Source of the DNA: Gemmatimonadota bacterium
GTDB lineage: Bacteria; Gemmatimonadota; Gemmatimonadetes; Palauibacterales; KS3-K002
DNA: 32,267 nt
Direction of reading: 5' to 3'
Assembly (NCBI GenBank): GCA_020350785.1
Contig: CP070722.1
Span: 214,735 to 247,001, forward strand
Of the stretch, positions 14,862-24,529 are shown in pieces; the stretch's first letter is position 1; each line of letters opens with the position of its first letter. The notes below the pieces were generated by a model. It made no database searches and was not told the origin of the DNA. It was given only the letters and a program-made list of their open reading frames with translations. Position numbers and translations under genes: made by a program.

Positions 14862-15077
14862 TCAGACCGAGGCGATCCCGTCTCCGCCTGAATCAGTCCC
14901 GGTTTCGGTGGCGTCGCCCTTCCGACGCCCCAAGCGGGAGGAGAACCAGGCGCGCAGGCCCTTCTGCTCGTCCGGATCCCCCTTCTTGCGGGGCCGGCCC
15001 GAAGCGGTGGCGAACATCCGGCGGTAGGTCTCGTCCCGGTAGATTGGAGCGACGCTCTTCTTGTACTCGAACCACAT
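14862..15077 (-). CDS. Small basic protein of unknown function (71 residues)
   Basis: The ATG at 15077 is preceded by AAAGGAGGT at ideal spacing, one of the best ribosome sites in the window, which supports this short gene over the longer frame to 15176. The N-terminus (MWFEYKKSVAPIYRDETYRR) is aromatic and charged, the middle is Arg/Lys-rich (GRPRKKGD, SRLGRRKGD) and the C-terminus is Gly/Asp-rich and probably disordered. There is no signal peptide or membrane segment. It ends at the shared terminator at 14800. I recognise no family; a small nucleic-acid-binding or regulatory protein is possible. Confidence 0.6.
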   Translation of the reverse strand: MWFEYKKSVAPIYRDETYRRMFATASGRPRKKGDPDEQKGLRAWFSSRLGRRKGDATETGTDSGGDGIASV

Positions 15078-15400
15078 GCGCTGACCTCCTTTGCCTGGGT
15101 CGCGGTGTCTGTCCGCAATACGCGAGTTCGCGCTTTGTGAGCCAGACCGCCGCCGCGTGAACTTGGTGTCCGCCACACCGCCCTTGCTGGGGTGCGCCTC
15201 GAAGCCTGTTGCTTAGGAAGGCTCCTCCATTGTAATAGGGTGAGCGCGATGTGGACAAGTCCGGCTCTCGTACCCCTCCCTCGGCCTGCCGTTGGCGCTG
15301 GGAACCGCGGCGACCTGGGCCGAGTATGCCGTCTCGAGGCTTGCTCGTCGCTGCATGTTCGTACTGACGCTTGGTATTTCGCATACAACTGCATGGAGCC
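15078..15400. other. Divergent intergenic region without supported genes
   Basis: This 323-base region separates the small minus-strand gene from the VOC gene and must hold both promoters. I cannot pick convincing -35/-10 pairs. GCATACAACT near 15381-15390 is a weak -10-like run for the plus strand. No repeats or RNA genes are seen. Confidence 0.4.
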
Positions 15401-16339
15401 ATGACCCGAATAAGCGGTATTCATCACGTTACAGCGATCGCGGGCGATCCGCAGGAGAACCTCGACTTCTACACGCGCGTCCTCGGGATGCGGCTGGTGA
15501 AGAAGAGCGTCAACCAGGACGACCCCGGCACCTACCATCTCTTTTACGCCGATGCGGCGGGCCATCCGGGCAGCGATGTCACCTTCTTTCCCTGGACACA
15601 CCTGGGGCCGGGCCGTAAAGGGGTCGGGTTGACGACGGAGGTGACGCTGGCCGTGCCACCCGACACCCTTGGCTTCTGGTCGCAGCGGCTGGCGCGAGAG
15701 GGCATCGAGGTGGGCGACCCCGTTGAGCGCTTCGGCGAGCCGACGCTCTCGTTCGCCGACCCACACGGACTGGAGCTGGCGCTGGTCGAGACGCCGGCCG
15801 GGCGCGAGTTCACGGCGTGGGAGGCGGGCCCCGTCGAGGCGGCGGCGCAGATCCGCGGGATCCATGCGGTGCGCCTCTGGGAATCCGACCTGGCGAGGAC
15901 CGCGTCCTTCCTCCAGGACGTCATGGGGTTCTCCACGCAGGGCGCCGATGAAGGGTGGCACCGTTTCGAGTGCGCCGGTGGCGGATCCGGTACGATCGCG
16001 GATATCCGGGAGTTCGCCGGTTCGCGGCGCGGCAGCTGGGGCCGCGGGAGCGTCCACCACGTTGCCTGGCGCGTCAGCGACGAGACGGCGCAGCTCGCGG
16101 TCTGCCGTGCGCTGGAGGAGAGCGGCCGGCAGCCGACGCCGGTGATCGACCGCTTCTGGTTCAAGTCCGTCTACTTCCAGGAGCCCGGCGGCGTGCTCTT
16201 CGAGATCGCCACCGACGGACCCGGCTTCGGCATCGACGAGGAGATCGAGCGTCTGGGCGAACGGCTCATCCTGCCGCCCTGGCTGGAGCCGCAGCGAATG
16301 CAGATCGAGGCGGCGCTGCCCTCGCTGGCCGCTACCTAG
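15401..16339 (+). CDS. VOC-family ring-cleaving dioxygenase-like protein (MhqO/MhqA type)
   Basis: 312-residue protein with two vicinal-oxygen-chelate (glyoxalase/extradiol dioxygenase) modules. The first, about 1-140, opens with ISGIHHVTAIAGDPQENLDFY and ends ELALVETP. The second, about 150-300, contains IRGIHAVRLWE, SVHHVAWRV and GVLFEIATD. The His/Glu pattern (His in GIHHVT, His in HHVAW, Glu in LFEIA) is as in metal-binding VOC dioxygenases. The overall order matches the MhqO/MhqA ring-cleaving dioxygenase family linked to quinone and hydroquinone stress. ATG 15401 has GGAG very close upstream (3 bases), so initiation may be inefficient. The exact aromatic substrate is inferred from the family only. 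Confidence 0.9.
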   Translation: MTRISGIHHVTAIAGDPQENLDFYTRVLGMRLVKKSVNQDDPGTYHLFYADAAGHPGSDVTFFPWTHLGPGRKGVGLTTEVTLAVPPDTLGFWSQRLAREGIEVGDPVERFGEPTLSFADPHGLELALVETPAGREFTAWEAGPVEAAAQIRGIHAVRLWESDLARTASFLQDVMGFSTQGADEGWHRFECAGGGSGTIADIREFAGSRRGSWGRGSVHHVAWRVSDETAQLAVCRALEESGRQPTPVIDRFWFKSVYFQEPGGVLFEIATDGPGFGIDEEIERLGERLILPPWLEPQRMQIEAALPSLAAT

Positions 16340-16394
16340 CTCTCGTGCGGCGCGTGGGTGGAAGGCGGCCTTGTTCGCCTGAACCTAGACGGCT

Positions 16395-17096
16395 TCAGTG
16401 GTACGACACGCCGGGATACAGCAGGTTGACGGCTACGAGAAACAGGGGATTGAAGACGTAGTCGAAGACCTGCCAGGCGATGATGATACCGATCCATCCC
16501 AGACCCGCCTGCCGCCAGATAAAGTCCTGATAACGGCGAGTCGCTTCCGGCGAAAGCAGGAGTGGCAGCGCGCCGCTCCCGTCCAGCGGCGGCAGCGGCA
16601 ACATGTTCAGGATGAAGAGCACCAGGTTGAGCGAGAAGACGACGCCGAGGAAAAAGGCGATCGCGTCGATGACGCCGCCGCCCGTGGCCGCGGTGACGTG
16701 ACCGAATGAGATGCTCTCAGGCGAGTAGAAGATATCCAACACGAGCCCGATGTTGATGAGCAAAGCCGCCGTGATGATGAGCGCCAGGTTCGCGCCGGGC
16801 CCGGCAAGGGCCATCCAGGCGGCACGCCGAGGGTAACGCCTGGCCCAGTTCGGATCGTAGGGCGCGCTGGCGAATCCGAATGGCCAGCCCGAGATCAACA
16901 CCGAGATGACGGGAAGGACTACCATACCGAACGGCTCGCGGCGAATGTGGGGAAGCGGATCGATGGAGACCTGTCCGCCATGATAAGCAGTCAGGTCGCC
17001 ACCGCGCATCGCCGCCCAGGCGTGGGCCGCCTCGTGCAACGTGGTCGAGAGCAAGAAAACAGCGTAGTAGACGAGCCCTTCGGCGAGGTCCGGCAT
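16395..17096 (-). CDS. Site-2 protease family (M50) membrane metalloprotease
   Basis: 233-residue polytopic membrane protein. HEAAH (His21, Glu22, His25) is the zinc-binding HExxH motif of M50 proteases, and NMLPLPPLDGSG (Asp172) supplies the third ligand region. Hydrophobic segments are near 8-24, 57-75, 93-120, 142-165 and 205-225. I start at ATG 17096; the longer open frame is basic and proline-rich and shows no ribosome site, though a start a few codons earlier cannot be excluded. It resembles the compact site-2 proteases without a PDZ domain. The substrate is unknown. Its promoter region is shared with the divergent lipoprotein gene at 17221. Confidence 0.9.
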   Translation of the reverse strand: MPDLAEGLVYYAVFLLSTTLHEAAHAWAAMRGGDLTAYHGGQVSIDPLPHIRREPFGMVVLPVISVLISGWPFGFASAPYDPNWARRYPRRAAWMALAGPGANLALIITAALLINIGLVLDIFYSPESISFGHVTAATGGGVIDAIAFFLGVVFSLNLVLFILNMLPLPPLDGSGALPLLLSPEATRRYQDFIWRQAGLGWIGIIIAWQVFDYVFNPLFLVAVNLLYPGVSYH

Positions 17097-17220
17097 GATG
17101 TCGGCCAAGCTACTCGGCTGGGCTCGGCGCGGCAACGTCGGGGGTGGTGCTTGGAAGCGGCGCCGCCATCTTCGGGGCGGTTGGTAACTTCGAGTCGCTA
17201 GTATCAGACCTGGAGGAAGT

Positions 17221-17784
17221 ATGCAGCACAGCTTCGGTTTTACGGCGATCCTCCTCGTGGCGGCCCTGACCGTGGGCACTGCCTGCGGCGGCGACCGTGA
17301 AGGGGCGCAGGAGGGTGAAGCGGCCAACGAGATGGAGATTGTTGCTGACGAGTCAGATGAGAAAGGCAGCGAAGTTACTACGCCCGACGCGGTGCGCCCG
17401 ACGACAACCGAGTGCCAGTTGAGCGAAGACTACTTCCCGCTGGGCGCGGGCGACCTCGAGTTCCGCATCCCTGTCACCGGTAATCCGGTAAGAGCCTGGC
17501 AATTCATCAGGATGGAAGGCGACCAGGAGACCGTCATGAACATGATCTCCAAGGACGGCGCCCTGTCCGTTTCCCAAGTCGATGCACCCATCGGCTCCGT
17601 CCACTACACGCAGCACGCAGCCGATGACTCGCCCGGCGCCTCGACCTATCTCTTCGACTTCGCTCTCGAGCTGGACGCCAGATGGTGGAAGGGCGAACTA
17701 TCGTTCCGAGCCCTCAGCCCGGCGCTTGCCGCCAGTTGTGCGCAGTTGGTGCCGCAGACGTTGGCCTCTCTGCGGCGCCAATAG
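17221..17784 (+). CDS. Predicted lipoprotein, function unknown
   Basis: 187-residue protein with GGAGGAAGT directly before the ATG. A hydrophobic signal ends in a lipobox (TACGG, Cys22). A negatively charged low-complexity linker (about 24-55) then leads to a folded domain of roughly 125 residues that includes two cysteines (TECQLS and ASCAQL), likely a disulfide. No known domain is recognised. It is transcribed away from the M50 gene and converges on DUF1579. Confidence 0.75.
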   Translation: MQHSFGFTAILLVAALTVGTACGGDREGAQEGEAANEMEIVADESDEKGSEVTTPDAVRPTTTECQLSEDYFPLGAGDLEFRIPVTGNPVRAWQFIRMEGDQETVMNMISKDGALSVSQVDAPIGSVHYTQHAADDSPGASTYLFDFALELDARWWKGELSFRALSPALAASCAQLVPQTLASLRRQ

Positions 17785-17907
17785 AGATCGGATCGACCCA
17801 GCGAAAGTGAAAAGGTGCGGCTCGAGTGGGCGGCCGGCGACAATCCAGAGCGCCGTGGCCCCGGGGCCGCCTGGTCGAAGCGATCCCCGGGCCCGGCGTG
17901 GCGATGA

Positions 17908-18489
17908 TCATTTCCGTATGCCTGTGATCTCCATGGTCTTTCGTTCCTGGCCGTCGAACGTCTCGTAACTCTCGTAGTGCAGCTTGTCGCTCGATATGCG
18001 CATGACGGAACGAGTGTTCCTCCATTCCTTCGTGATGGGGTCGATGTACTTGCTTTTCAAGCTCACTTCGTCCCCAGCCTCGTTGATCGAGCCGCTGTAC
18101 CAATAGATCCCCGTCGACATATCGTCGATCCACACCGCCTCCAGCTCGCCGGTGACGTTGTTGTAGCCATATAGACCGCGACCCTTGAACGGTCGGCCCA
18201 TGATTTCGGAGGTGATCACCTCTTCGAGGTATCGGCCATCCATGACCATGCGGTATTCTATTGTGCCTGTGGATGCCATCGGCTCCGCCGATGGGTCCAT
18301 CCAGAACTTCGTTTCCGCATCCCAGGTGCCGACCAGAGCAGCGAGATGCTGATGCTGCACGCCCGGCTGGCCCGCCTTCTGCCACGCCGCCATCGTGGCG
18401 GCCATGTCATCTTCCTGTGCCGCAGCGGAAGACGCGGACAGCGCGAGGAAAGTCAGCAGGCAGGCGAGCAGAGGAGTTCGACGGGCCAT
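17908..18489 (-). CDS. Secreted DUF1579-family protein
   Basis: 193-residue exported protein. ATG 18489 follows AAGGAGGACC; the longer frame lacks such a site. The signal peptide (1-24) ends SSAAAQ. The mature sequence has the DUF1579 pattern: HQHLAALVGTWDAETKFW, then GTIEYRMVMDGRYLEE, FKGRGLYGYNNVTGELEAVWID and a C-terminal RKTMEITGIRK. The family is predicted to form a lipocalin-like beta-barrel, but no activity is established. It stands as a single gene. Confidence 0.88.
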   Translation of the reverse strand: MARRTPLLACLLTFLALSASSAAAQEDDMAATMAAWQKAGQPGVQHQHLAALVGTWDAETKFWMDPSAEPMASTGTIEYRMVMDGRYLEEVITSEIMGRPFKGRGLYGYNNVTGELEAVWIDDMSTGIYWYSGSINEAGDEVSLKSKYIDPITKEWRNTRSVMRISSDKLHYESYETFDGQERKTMEITGIRK

Positions 18490-18745
18490 GACGGTCCTCC
18501 TTGTTAGTGGGGCGAGCTTACTCAACGGCAAGTTCCCTGACCAGGCCAGCGCGAGAGTTGGTGATTCGAGTGCTATCGTCCAACAATCTAGGGACCGACC
18601 GCTAGACCCGCCAAGGATTTCTGGAGGCCAAGCGGCCCGCTCGTCTGGAACCCGGGCGACGGCCGCAGATAGCTGCTCGGGGCGATCGACCCGGGGGCTC
18701 TCGAAGAGAGCTGCCGCCGTCTCGACCGGCCTCACGATGGCAGCG

Positions 18746-19624
18746 CTACTGTACGTCGGCCGCGCCGTCGTACGTGCCGGTCAGCCTTGCGCTCAGCTCC
18801 CACAACCGACGCGCCAGCTGGTCGTCGCGGGCGTCCGGCTGCGGTAGCGCCTCCTTCATGCGCACGAAGTAGCGGCCCTGCATCCGGTCGGGATCGGGCC
18901 GTGTCGCCAGCCACAGGCACGGCCGGGCACCGCTCGCCGGCGACCGCATCAGAGGCTTGAACAGGCGGACGATCAAGCTGCTGAGGTTGTCGTTCTGGTT
19001 GTAAATGCGGGTGGCTACGGCGCCGGGGTGGACGGCCGCCACCGTCAGGCCCGAATCTCCGCAACGGCGGGCCAGTTCGCGAGTGAAGAGGATGTTGGCG
19101 GTCTTCGAGTCGCCGTAGGCACGGAATCCGTCGTAATCGCCATCGCCCCGGATGATCGATTCCAGCGGTGCCCGACGAAGGTGTCCGGACGTGTGCGCCG
19201 CAGAGCTGACGTTGATCACTCGGCCGCGCGCCGCGGTCAGCGGCGCCATGAGCAAGTGGGTGAGCAGGAAGTGAGCGAGGTGATTGACGGCCATCGTTTT
19301 CTCGAAACCGTCCGCGGTGATCTCGAGCTTCGCCCTGTAGACACCGGCGTTGTTCACCAGCAAGTCGAGGCGCGAGTGCTCGGAGGACAGGTCGCGAGCC
19401 AGGCGGCGAACGTCGTCCAGAGCGGCAAGGTCGCACAGCCGCAGGCGAAGCTCGGCACCCTCGACTCGGGCCGCGATCTTGGAACGCGCCGCTTCGCCGC
19501 GGTCCCGGTTACGGCAGACCATGATCACCGTCGCGCCGTAGCCGGCCAGCCCTTCCGCGACTTTCTGGCCGATCCCGGAGTTGGCCCCGGTGACCGCACA
19601 CGTCCTTCCACTCAGGTCTTTCAT
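18746..19624 (-). CDS. SDR oxidoreductase, retinol-dehydrogenase-like
   Basis: 292-residue classical SDR. Motifs are TGANSGIG (12-19) for the dinucleotide, NNAGVY, NVSSAAH with the catalytic Ser, and YGDSK with the catalytic Tyr and Lys. Arg38 in VCRNRDRG suggests NADP preference. The VHPGAVATR segment and the length fit the RDH/WWOX-like branch that acts on retinoids, steroids or other lipophilic alcohols, although bacterial members mostly lack known substrates. It is a single gene, divergent from the amidohydrolase operon. Confidence 0.9.
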   Translation of the reverse strand: MKDLSGRTCAVTGANSGIGQKVAEGLAGYGATVIMVCRNRDRGEAARSKIAARVEGAELRLRLCDLAALDDVRRLARDLSSEHSRLDLLVNNAGVYRAKLEITADGFEKTMAVNHLAHFLLTHLLMAPLTAARGRVINVSSAAHTSGHLRRAPLESIIRGDGDYDGFRAYGDSKTANILFTRELARRCGDSGLTVAAVHPGAVATRIYNQNDNLSSLIVRLFKPLMRSPASGARPCLWLATRPDPDRMQGRYFVRMKEALPQPDARDDQLARRLWELSARLTGTYDGAADVQ

Positions 19625-19788
19625 GGCCGAAGACTACGTTCCGTTGGTAGCGTAGCGCCAGACGATGCTGGGGGCGATGTGCACAGGCCTGTTCCTTTGG
19701 TAACCGCGGCACACTAATTTCTCGAATCGCCAAGCTTCGGATCTGGCTCTCTTGAAGATCACCACGAGTCACGAAAGGGAAGAGAGAG

Positions 19789-22700
19789 ATGAGACAGCCG
19801 TCCATTTCTGCCGAGACGGTGCGGGTGATTTTAGGATGTCGCGTCCTCCGGCCGCTGGCCGCTTCCGCGTTGCTGGCCATGCTCGCCGCCGCGCTGCCCG
19901 CCACGGCGGCGGGCCAGGCGCCGGGCGATGTGCCGCAGCCGCCACCCTATTACGCGATCACCAACGCTAGAATCGTCACCGGCGCCGGGCCCGTCATCGA
20001 AGAAGGGACCGTGGTCATCGCCAACGGCCTCATCGCGGCTGTGGGGGCCGGCGTCGCCGTGCCGCCGGAGGCGTGGGTGATCGACGGCGAAGGACTGACG
20101 GTCTACCCCGGCCTCTTCGACGCACTCACCGATCTGGGGCTACCGGAGGATGGCGCCCAAGCCGGCGCTCAGGCGCGGGCCGCCGCCCCGAGCGGCGGCT
20201 CGCAGTCCGATGGCCCGGAGGACCGACCCGCCACCTTCCCGGCGCGCGCGGCTGCGGAGGCGCTGGCGACTGATGACGCGCGCATCGAGACCTGGCGTGA
20301 GGGCGGCTATACCACCGTCATGACGATCCCAAACGACGGTTTCGTGACAGGGCAGGGTGCGGTGATCGCTCTGGGTGAGGTAGAGGCGCGCGAGATGGTC
20401 GTCCGCGCCCCGGTCGCGCTGCGGCTAAACCTCCGGGCCTCGCGCGGCAACCGAGGCTACCCGGGCTCGCTCTTCGGCGTCCTCGCCTATCTAAACCAGC
20501 TCTTTCTGGATGCCGATCGGCAGACCCGTGCCCTGGCCGCCGACCAGGCGCGACCCGCCGGCCTCGAGCGGCCGGCCTACGACCCGACGCTGGAGCCCCT
20601 GGGCCGGGCGGTGAGCGAACGCTGGCCTGTGCTGATCCCGGGCGACGAGCCCAGAGAGATCTTGCGGGCGCTGCAGCTGGGCGATGCGCTGGGAGTGCGG
20701 ACGGTGGTCTACGGGGCGCAGGGCGGCTACGAAGTCGCCGCCCAGCTCGCCGCGGCGCGAGCGCCGGTGCTGGTCAACCTGTAGTGGCCGGAGCGCACGC
20801 GCGACGCGGACCCCGAAAGCGAGGAATCGCTCGCCTCGCTGCGCCAGCGAGCATGGACGCCGTCCACGCCGAAAGCGCTCCATGAGGCGGGCGTGTCCTT
20901 TGCCTTCTACTCTGGCGGCGCCGCGTCGCCCCGTGATGCGCTGGAAGGCGTTCGCAAGGCAGTCGAGGCCGGGCTGCCGCCGGAGGCGGCGCTGCGGGCG
21001 CTCACACTGGGCGCGGCCGAGATCTACGGCCTGGCGGATCGCTTGGGGAGCGTGGAAGCGGGCAAGATCGCGAACTTGCTGGTCACCGACGGCGATCTGT
21101 TCGACGAGAAATCGAAGGTCAAGATGACCTTCGTGGACGGCCATAAGTTCGAGAAGCGCGAGGCGGAGAGACCAACGGAGCCGCCAGCCACGGACTTGAG
21201 CGGGAGCTGGACGATCACCGTCGAGTCGCGCCGTGGCGCACAGGAGTCGACGGCGGAGCTCCGCATGGCGGAGGACGGCACGCTTTCCGGCGACCTCCGT
21301 GGCCAGCGCGGCGAGGGGAGCGTGACCGAGGGCTGGGTCAGCGGCAGCAGGTTCAGCTTCACAGTCGCGATGACGATGGGTGGGCGCGCGGTTCAGGCCG
21401 AGTACAGCGGTACGGTCGAGGGCGATGAGATCGAGGGCAACGTCTCCTTCGGTCGCTTCTCCTCCGAGTTCAAGGGGAAGAAGCAGCCGGGCGCTGCCGT
21501 CGCGGTCGCGGCCGCAGCGGAGGAGGCGGCGGAGCCGGAACAGCCGGAGGAGGCACCTGCGGAACCGGCCCGGCCCACCCTGGATGTGGTTCCCGCGGCC
21601 GGCGCCATGGACGCGATGGTGGACTGGGACGCGCCGGCCCCGACACTGGTGATCCAGAACGCCACCGTGATGACCGTCTCGCGGGGAACTTTGGAAGGCG
21701 CCTCGATCCTCGTGCGCGACGGCAAGATCGCCGGCGTCGGAACCGAGGTTCGCGTTCCCTCCGGCGCCCAGGTCATCGACGCGTCCGGCAAGTACGTGAC
21801 CCCCGGGATCATCGACGCTCACGCCCACCTGGCCAGCGACGCGACGAACGAGGGAAGCATCGCCGTCTCGTCGATGGTGCGTATCGAGGACGTCATCGAC
21901 CCATCGGACATCAACATATATAGAGAGGCGGCTGGCGGCGTGACGACGTCCCATGTGCTGCACGGTAGCGCGAACCCCATCGGTGGCCAGAACGCTACCA
22001 TCAAACACCGCTGGGGCGCCGACGCGGAAGGGCTTCTGTTCGAGGGCGCCGTGCCCACGATCAAGTTCGCGATGGGCGAGAACGTGAAGCGCTCCAATTC
22101 ACCGGCGACGCCCGGAACGCCGCGGCGCTACCCGGCGACCCGGATGGGGACGGTGGATGTGATGCGCCAGGCGTTCGTCGACGCCCGCGAATACAAGCGC
22201 AAGTGGGACGAGTACGAGCGCCGCCGCCGGTCGGAGCGGAATCTGGTGCCTCCCGCACGCGACCTGAAGCTCGAGCCCCTGGTCGAGGTGCTCGAGGGAA
22301 AACGCTGGGTCCACGCGCACGCCTACCGGGCCGACGAGATCCTGCAGATGATTCGCATCGCGCAGGAATTCGGATTCAAGATCGCCACCTTCGTGCACGT
22401 GCTGGAGGGCTACAAGGTGGCCGACGAGCTTGCCGCCAGCGGCTTCGGCGCCTCGACCTTCTCCGACTGGTGGGCCTATAAGGTCGAAGCTTTCGACGCC
22501 ATTCCCTATAACGCCGCCTTGATGACGCAGCGGGGTGTCCTGGTCTCCATCAACTCGGATAGCCAGGAGGAGGCTCGCCATCTCAACCAGGAGGCGGGCA
22601 AGACGATGAAGTGGGGCGGCCTGTCGGAGGACGAGGCGCTGGCCCTCGTAACCCTCAACCCGGCCATCCAGCTGGGGATCGCCGACAAGGTGGGCTCGAT

Positions 22701-22893
22701 CGAGGTGGGCAAGGACGCCGACCTGGTGATCTGGGAGGACTACCCGCTGTCCGTCTACGCCAAGACGCTGACCACGATCGTCGATGGACGCATCGTCTTC
22801 GATGTCGAGCGCGATCGGGAGCGGCAACAGAAGATCGTGGCGGAGAAGGAAGCGCTGAAGGAGCGAGTGAACGGCTCGCAGAGCGGGGGATAA
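19789..22893 (+). pseudogene. Tandem-domain amidohydrolase, interrupted by an in-frame amber codon
   Basis: One reading frame of 1035 codons encodes a large secreted amidohydrolase but contains a single TAG at 20782-20784 (codon 332). The sequence before (APVLVNL) and after (WPERTRDADPESEESL) continues the same conserved protein without a frameshift. The N-terminal part has a signal peptide (about 1-42) and an imidazolonepropionase-like domain whose metal HxH is replaced (PGLFDALTDL). A beta-rich linker (GSWTITVESRRG...GKKQ) follows near residues 465-565. The C-terminal amidohydrolase domain keeps HAH (His678, His680) in TPGIIDAHAH, a FVHV motif and SINSDS with the catalytic Asp. Unless suppressed, the product is a 331-residue fragment; GTG 20893 might restart translation but would lack the export signal. 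A sequencing error is also possible. Confidence 0.8.
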
Positions 22894-22973
22894 GGCAGCC
22901 GCCCGGTCCGCTGAGATCAACTCTGCTTCATGGTCAAGTGAGCACGAACCACGCGAAACGCAGGAGTACAACC

Positions 22974-24422
22974 GTGTCGACATACACGAAGAAAGCCAGC
23001 GGAATTCTCTCGAGGCTCTGCGCTCGCACTCTGGGCTCGCCTCTCGTCCCCAGCCTCGTCATTGTCGTCGGGCTCGCCGCCGCGGGCGTCAAGCAAGCGG
23101 CCGCCCAGCACGATCCCCGGATCGCGCCGGCGTCGGCCTATGTCATCCGCGGCGCCACCGTCCACACACTGGCCGGCGACGCCATCGCGAACGGTGTGCT
23201 GGTGCTCAGCCACGGTGTGATACAGGAAGTGGGAACGGACGTCGCTGTGCCGGCGGGTGCCACGGTGGTCGACGCGTCGGGACTCCACGTCTACCCGGGG
23301 ATGATCGACGCCTTCAGCCGGCTGGGGCTTACGGAGATCGGATCGGTCTCGGCCACAGAGGACGTCGCCGAGCTGGGAAGCTGGAACCCCCATCTGCGCG
23401 CCTACGAGGCGATCTATCCAGCCAGCGAGCACATCCCGGTGGCGAGGGCGAACGGTGTCACGCACGCCGTCAGCGCGCCCGGCAGCGGCGGCGGCTTCCG
23501 CGGCGGCGGCGCTGGCGGTATCCCCGGCCAGGCGGCGCTCATCCACCTGGACGGCTGGACGGTCGAGGAGATGTCCATCACGCCGTCGGCAGCGATGGTC
23601 ATCCAGTGGCCCACCATCCGGACCCGCAGCTTCGACTTCGCGACCTTCCAGGTCACAGAACGGCCGTACACCGAAGCGAAGAAGGAGTACGACGAGCAGC
23701 TCCAGGAGATGGAGAGTTGGCTCGAGGCGGCCCGGCACTACAAGCAGGCCGTCGAGCGAGGCGATCCCGCGAAGTTCAATCGCGATCTGCAGCTGGAGCA
23801 TCTGGCCCGCACGCTGGGCGGCGAGCTGCCGGTCATCGTGGTGGCCAACGACAAGCGAGGGATCGAGAGCGCTCTAGACTTCGCCCAGCGCTACGACCTG
23901 CGGCTGATTCTCGCCGGAGCGCGCGACGCCCGCGAGGTGAAGGAGCAGCTGGCGGAGAAGGGGATCCCGGTGATCCTGGGGCCGTCGCAGTCGCTGCCCG
24001 CCGAGGAGGACGACTCTTACTACCTGCCGTTCTCGCTGGCCGGTGAGCTACAGGCGGCGGGTGTGACAATCGCCTTCGCCACCTTCAACTCGTCGGACTC
24101 GCGGACGCTGCCCTACGAGGCGGCTAACACCGTCGCCTTCGGGCTGCCCCACGATGAGGCGCTGAAGGCGGTGACGCTGAACGCCGCCGAGATCCTGGGG
24201 GTGGCCGACCGTTTGGGTACGATCGAGCCGGGCAAGCTGGGGAACCTCATCGTAACCGACGGCGATCCACTGGAGATCCAGACACAGGTCAACTACGTGT
24301 TCATCAGAGGGATACCGGTGGACACAGAAAACCGGCACCGTCGACTCTGGGAGCGCTATCAGGAGCGGCCGGGACCGGCGGAGCAGGTGCCTACCGGGGC
24401 GACCGCGCAGACGCGCCAGTAG
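22974..24422 (+). CDS. Secreted amidohydrolase-like protein lacking the HxH metal motif
   Basis: 482-residue exported amidohydrolase-fold protein, 80 bases after the previous gene and likely co-transcribed. The GTG start at 22974 has GGAG 8 bases before it. A signal peptide covers residues 1-44 (ending QAAAQHD). The fold's N-terminal beta-sandwich (YVIRGATVHTLAGDAIANG) and C-terminal closure (GVADRLGTIEPGKLGNLIVTDGDPLE) are intact, but the usual DAHxH is DAFSRL and the catalytic Asp region reads FNSSDSR. The N-terminal half of the preceding protein shows the same loss, so this looks like a conserved non-canonical branch. It may use a different metal set or act as a partner subunit of the catalytic domain in the neighbouring gene. 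Confidence 0.88.
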   Translation: MSTYTKKASGILSRLCARTLGSPLVPSLVIVVGLAAAGVKQAAAQHDPRIAPASAYVIRGATVHTLAGDAIANGVLVLSHGVIQEVGTDVAVPAGATVVDASGLHVYPGMIDAFSRLGLTEIGSVSATEDVAELGSWNPHLRAYEAIYPASEHIPVARANGVTHAVSAPGSGGGFRGGGAGGIPGQAALIHLDGWTVEEMSITPSAAMVIQWPTIRTRSFDFATFQVTERPYTEAKKEYDEQLQEMESWLEAARHYKQAVERGDPAKFNRDLQLEHLARTLGGELPVIVVANDKRGIESALDFAQRYDLRLILAGARDAREVKEQLAEKGIPVILGPSQSLPAEEDDSYYLPFSLAGELQAAGVTIAFATFNSSDSRTLPYEAANTVAFGLPHDEALKAVTLNAAEILGVADRLGTIEPGKLGNLIVTDGDPLEIQTQVNYVFIRGIPVDTENRHRRLWERYQERPGPAEQVPTGATAQTRQ

Positions 24423-24439
24423 GTAGCGGGTAGAAGACC

Positions 24440-24509
24440 CCACCCGGCAGGTGAGCAGGGCGGATAACTCCCTCATGGCACAAACGTGACCATGAGTCCT
24501 GCCGGGTGG
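24440..24509 (+). terminator. Branched RNA structure after the amidohydrolase operon
   Basis: A 12-bp perfect outer stem (24440-24451 with 24498-24509) encloses two smaller hairpins. One is AGGG/CCCT (24457-24460 with 24470-24473). The other is a CTCATGG/CCATGAG stem (24472-24478 with 24490-24496), extended by CAC/GTG around an AAAC loop. The two can coexist as a three-way junction if the second gives up two pairs. There is no T-run, only TATATAT. A 3' end structure is likely; a structured RNA element is possible. Confidence 0.5.
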
Positions 24510-24529
24510 ATATATATCACGCTCGGGGT

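Noticed and set aside
14702..16060. 452-codon minus-strand frame
   Set aside because: It overlaps the VOC dioxygenase and the small 71-residue gene, which have motifs and ribosome sites; this frame has neither.
17858..17891. Hairpin CCCGGGG/CCCCGGG between the lipoprotein and DUF1579
   Set aside because: Only 7 bp with an 18-base loop and no T-run; common by chance at this GC content.
20491..22008. 505-codon minus-strand frame across the amber codon
   Set aside because: It is antisense to the amidohydrolase, Arg-rich and without motifs. Its length follows from codon bias on the coding strand.
20893..22893. Separate amidohydrolase gene starting at GTG 20893
   Set aside because: The start lies inside conserved domain sequence and would give a protein lacking its N-terminal half and export signal. 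An interrupted gene explains it better, though re-initiation is not excluded.
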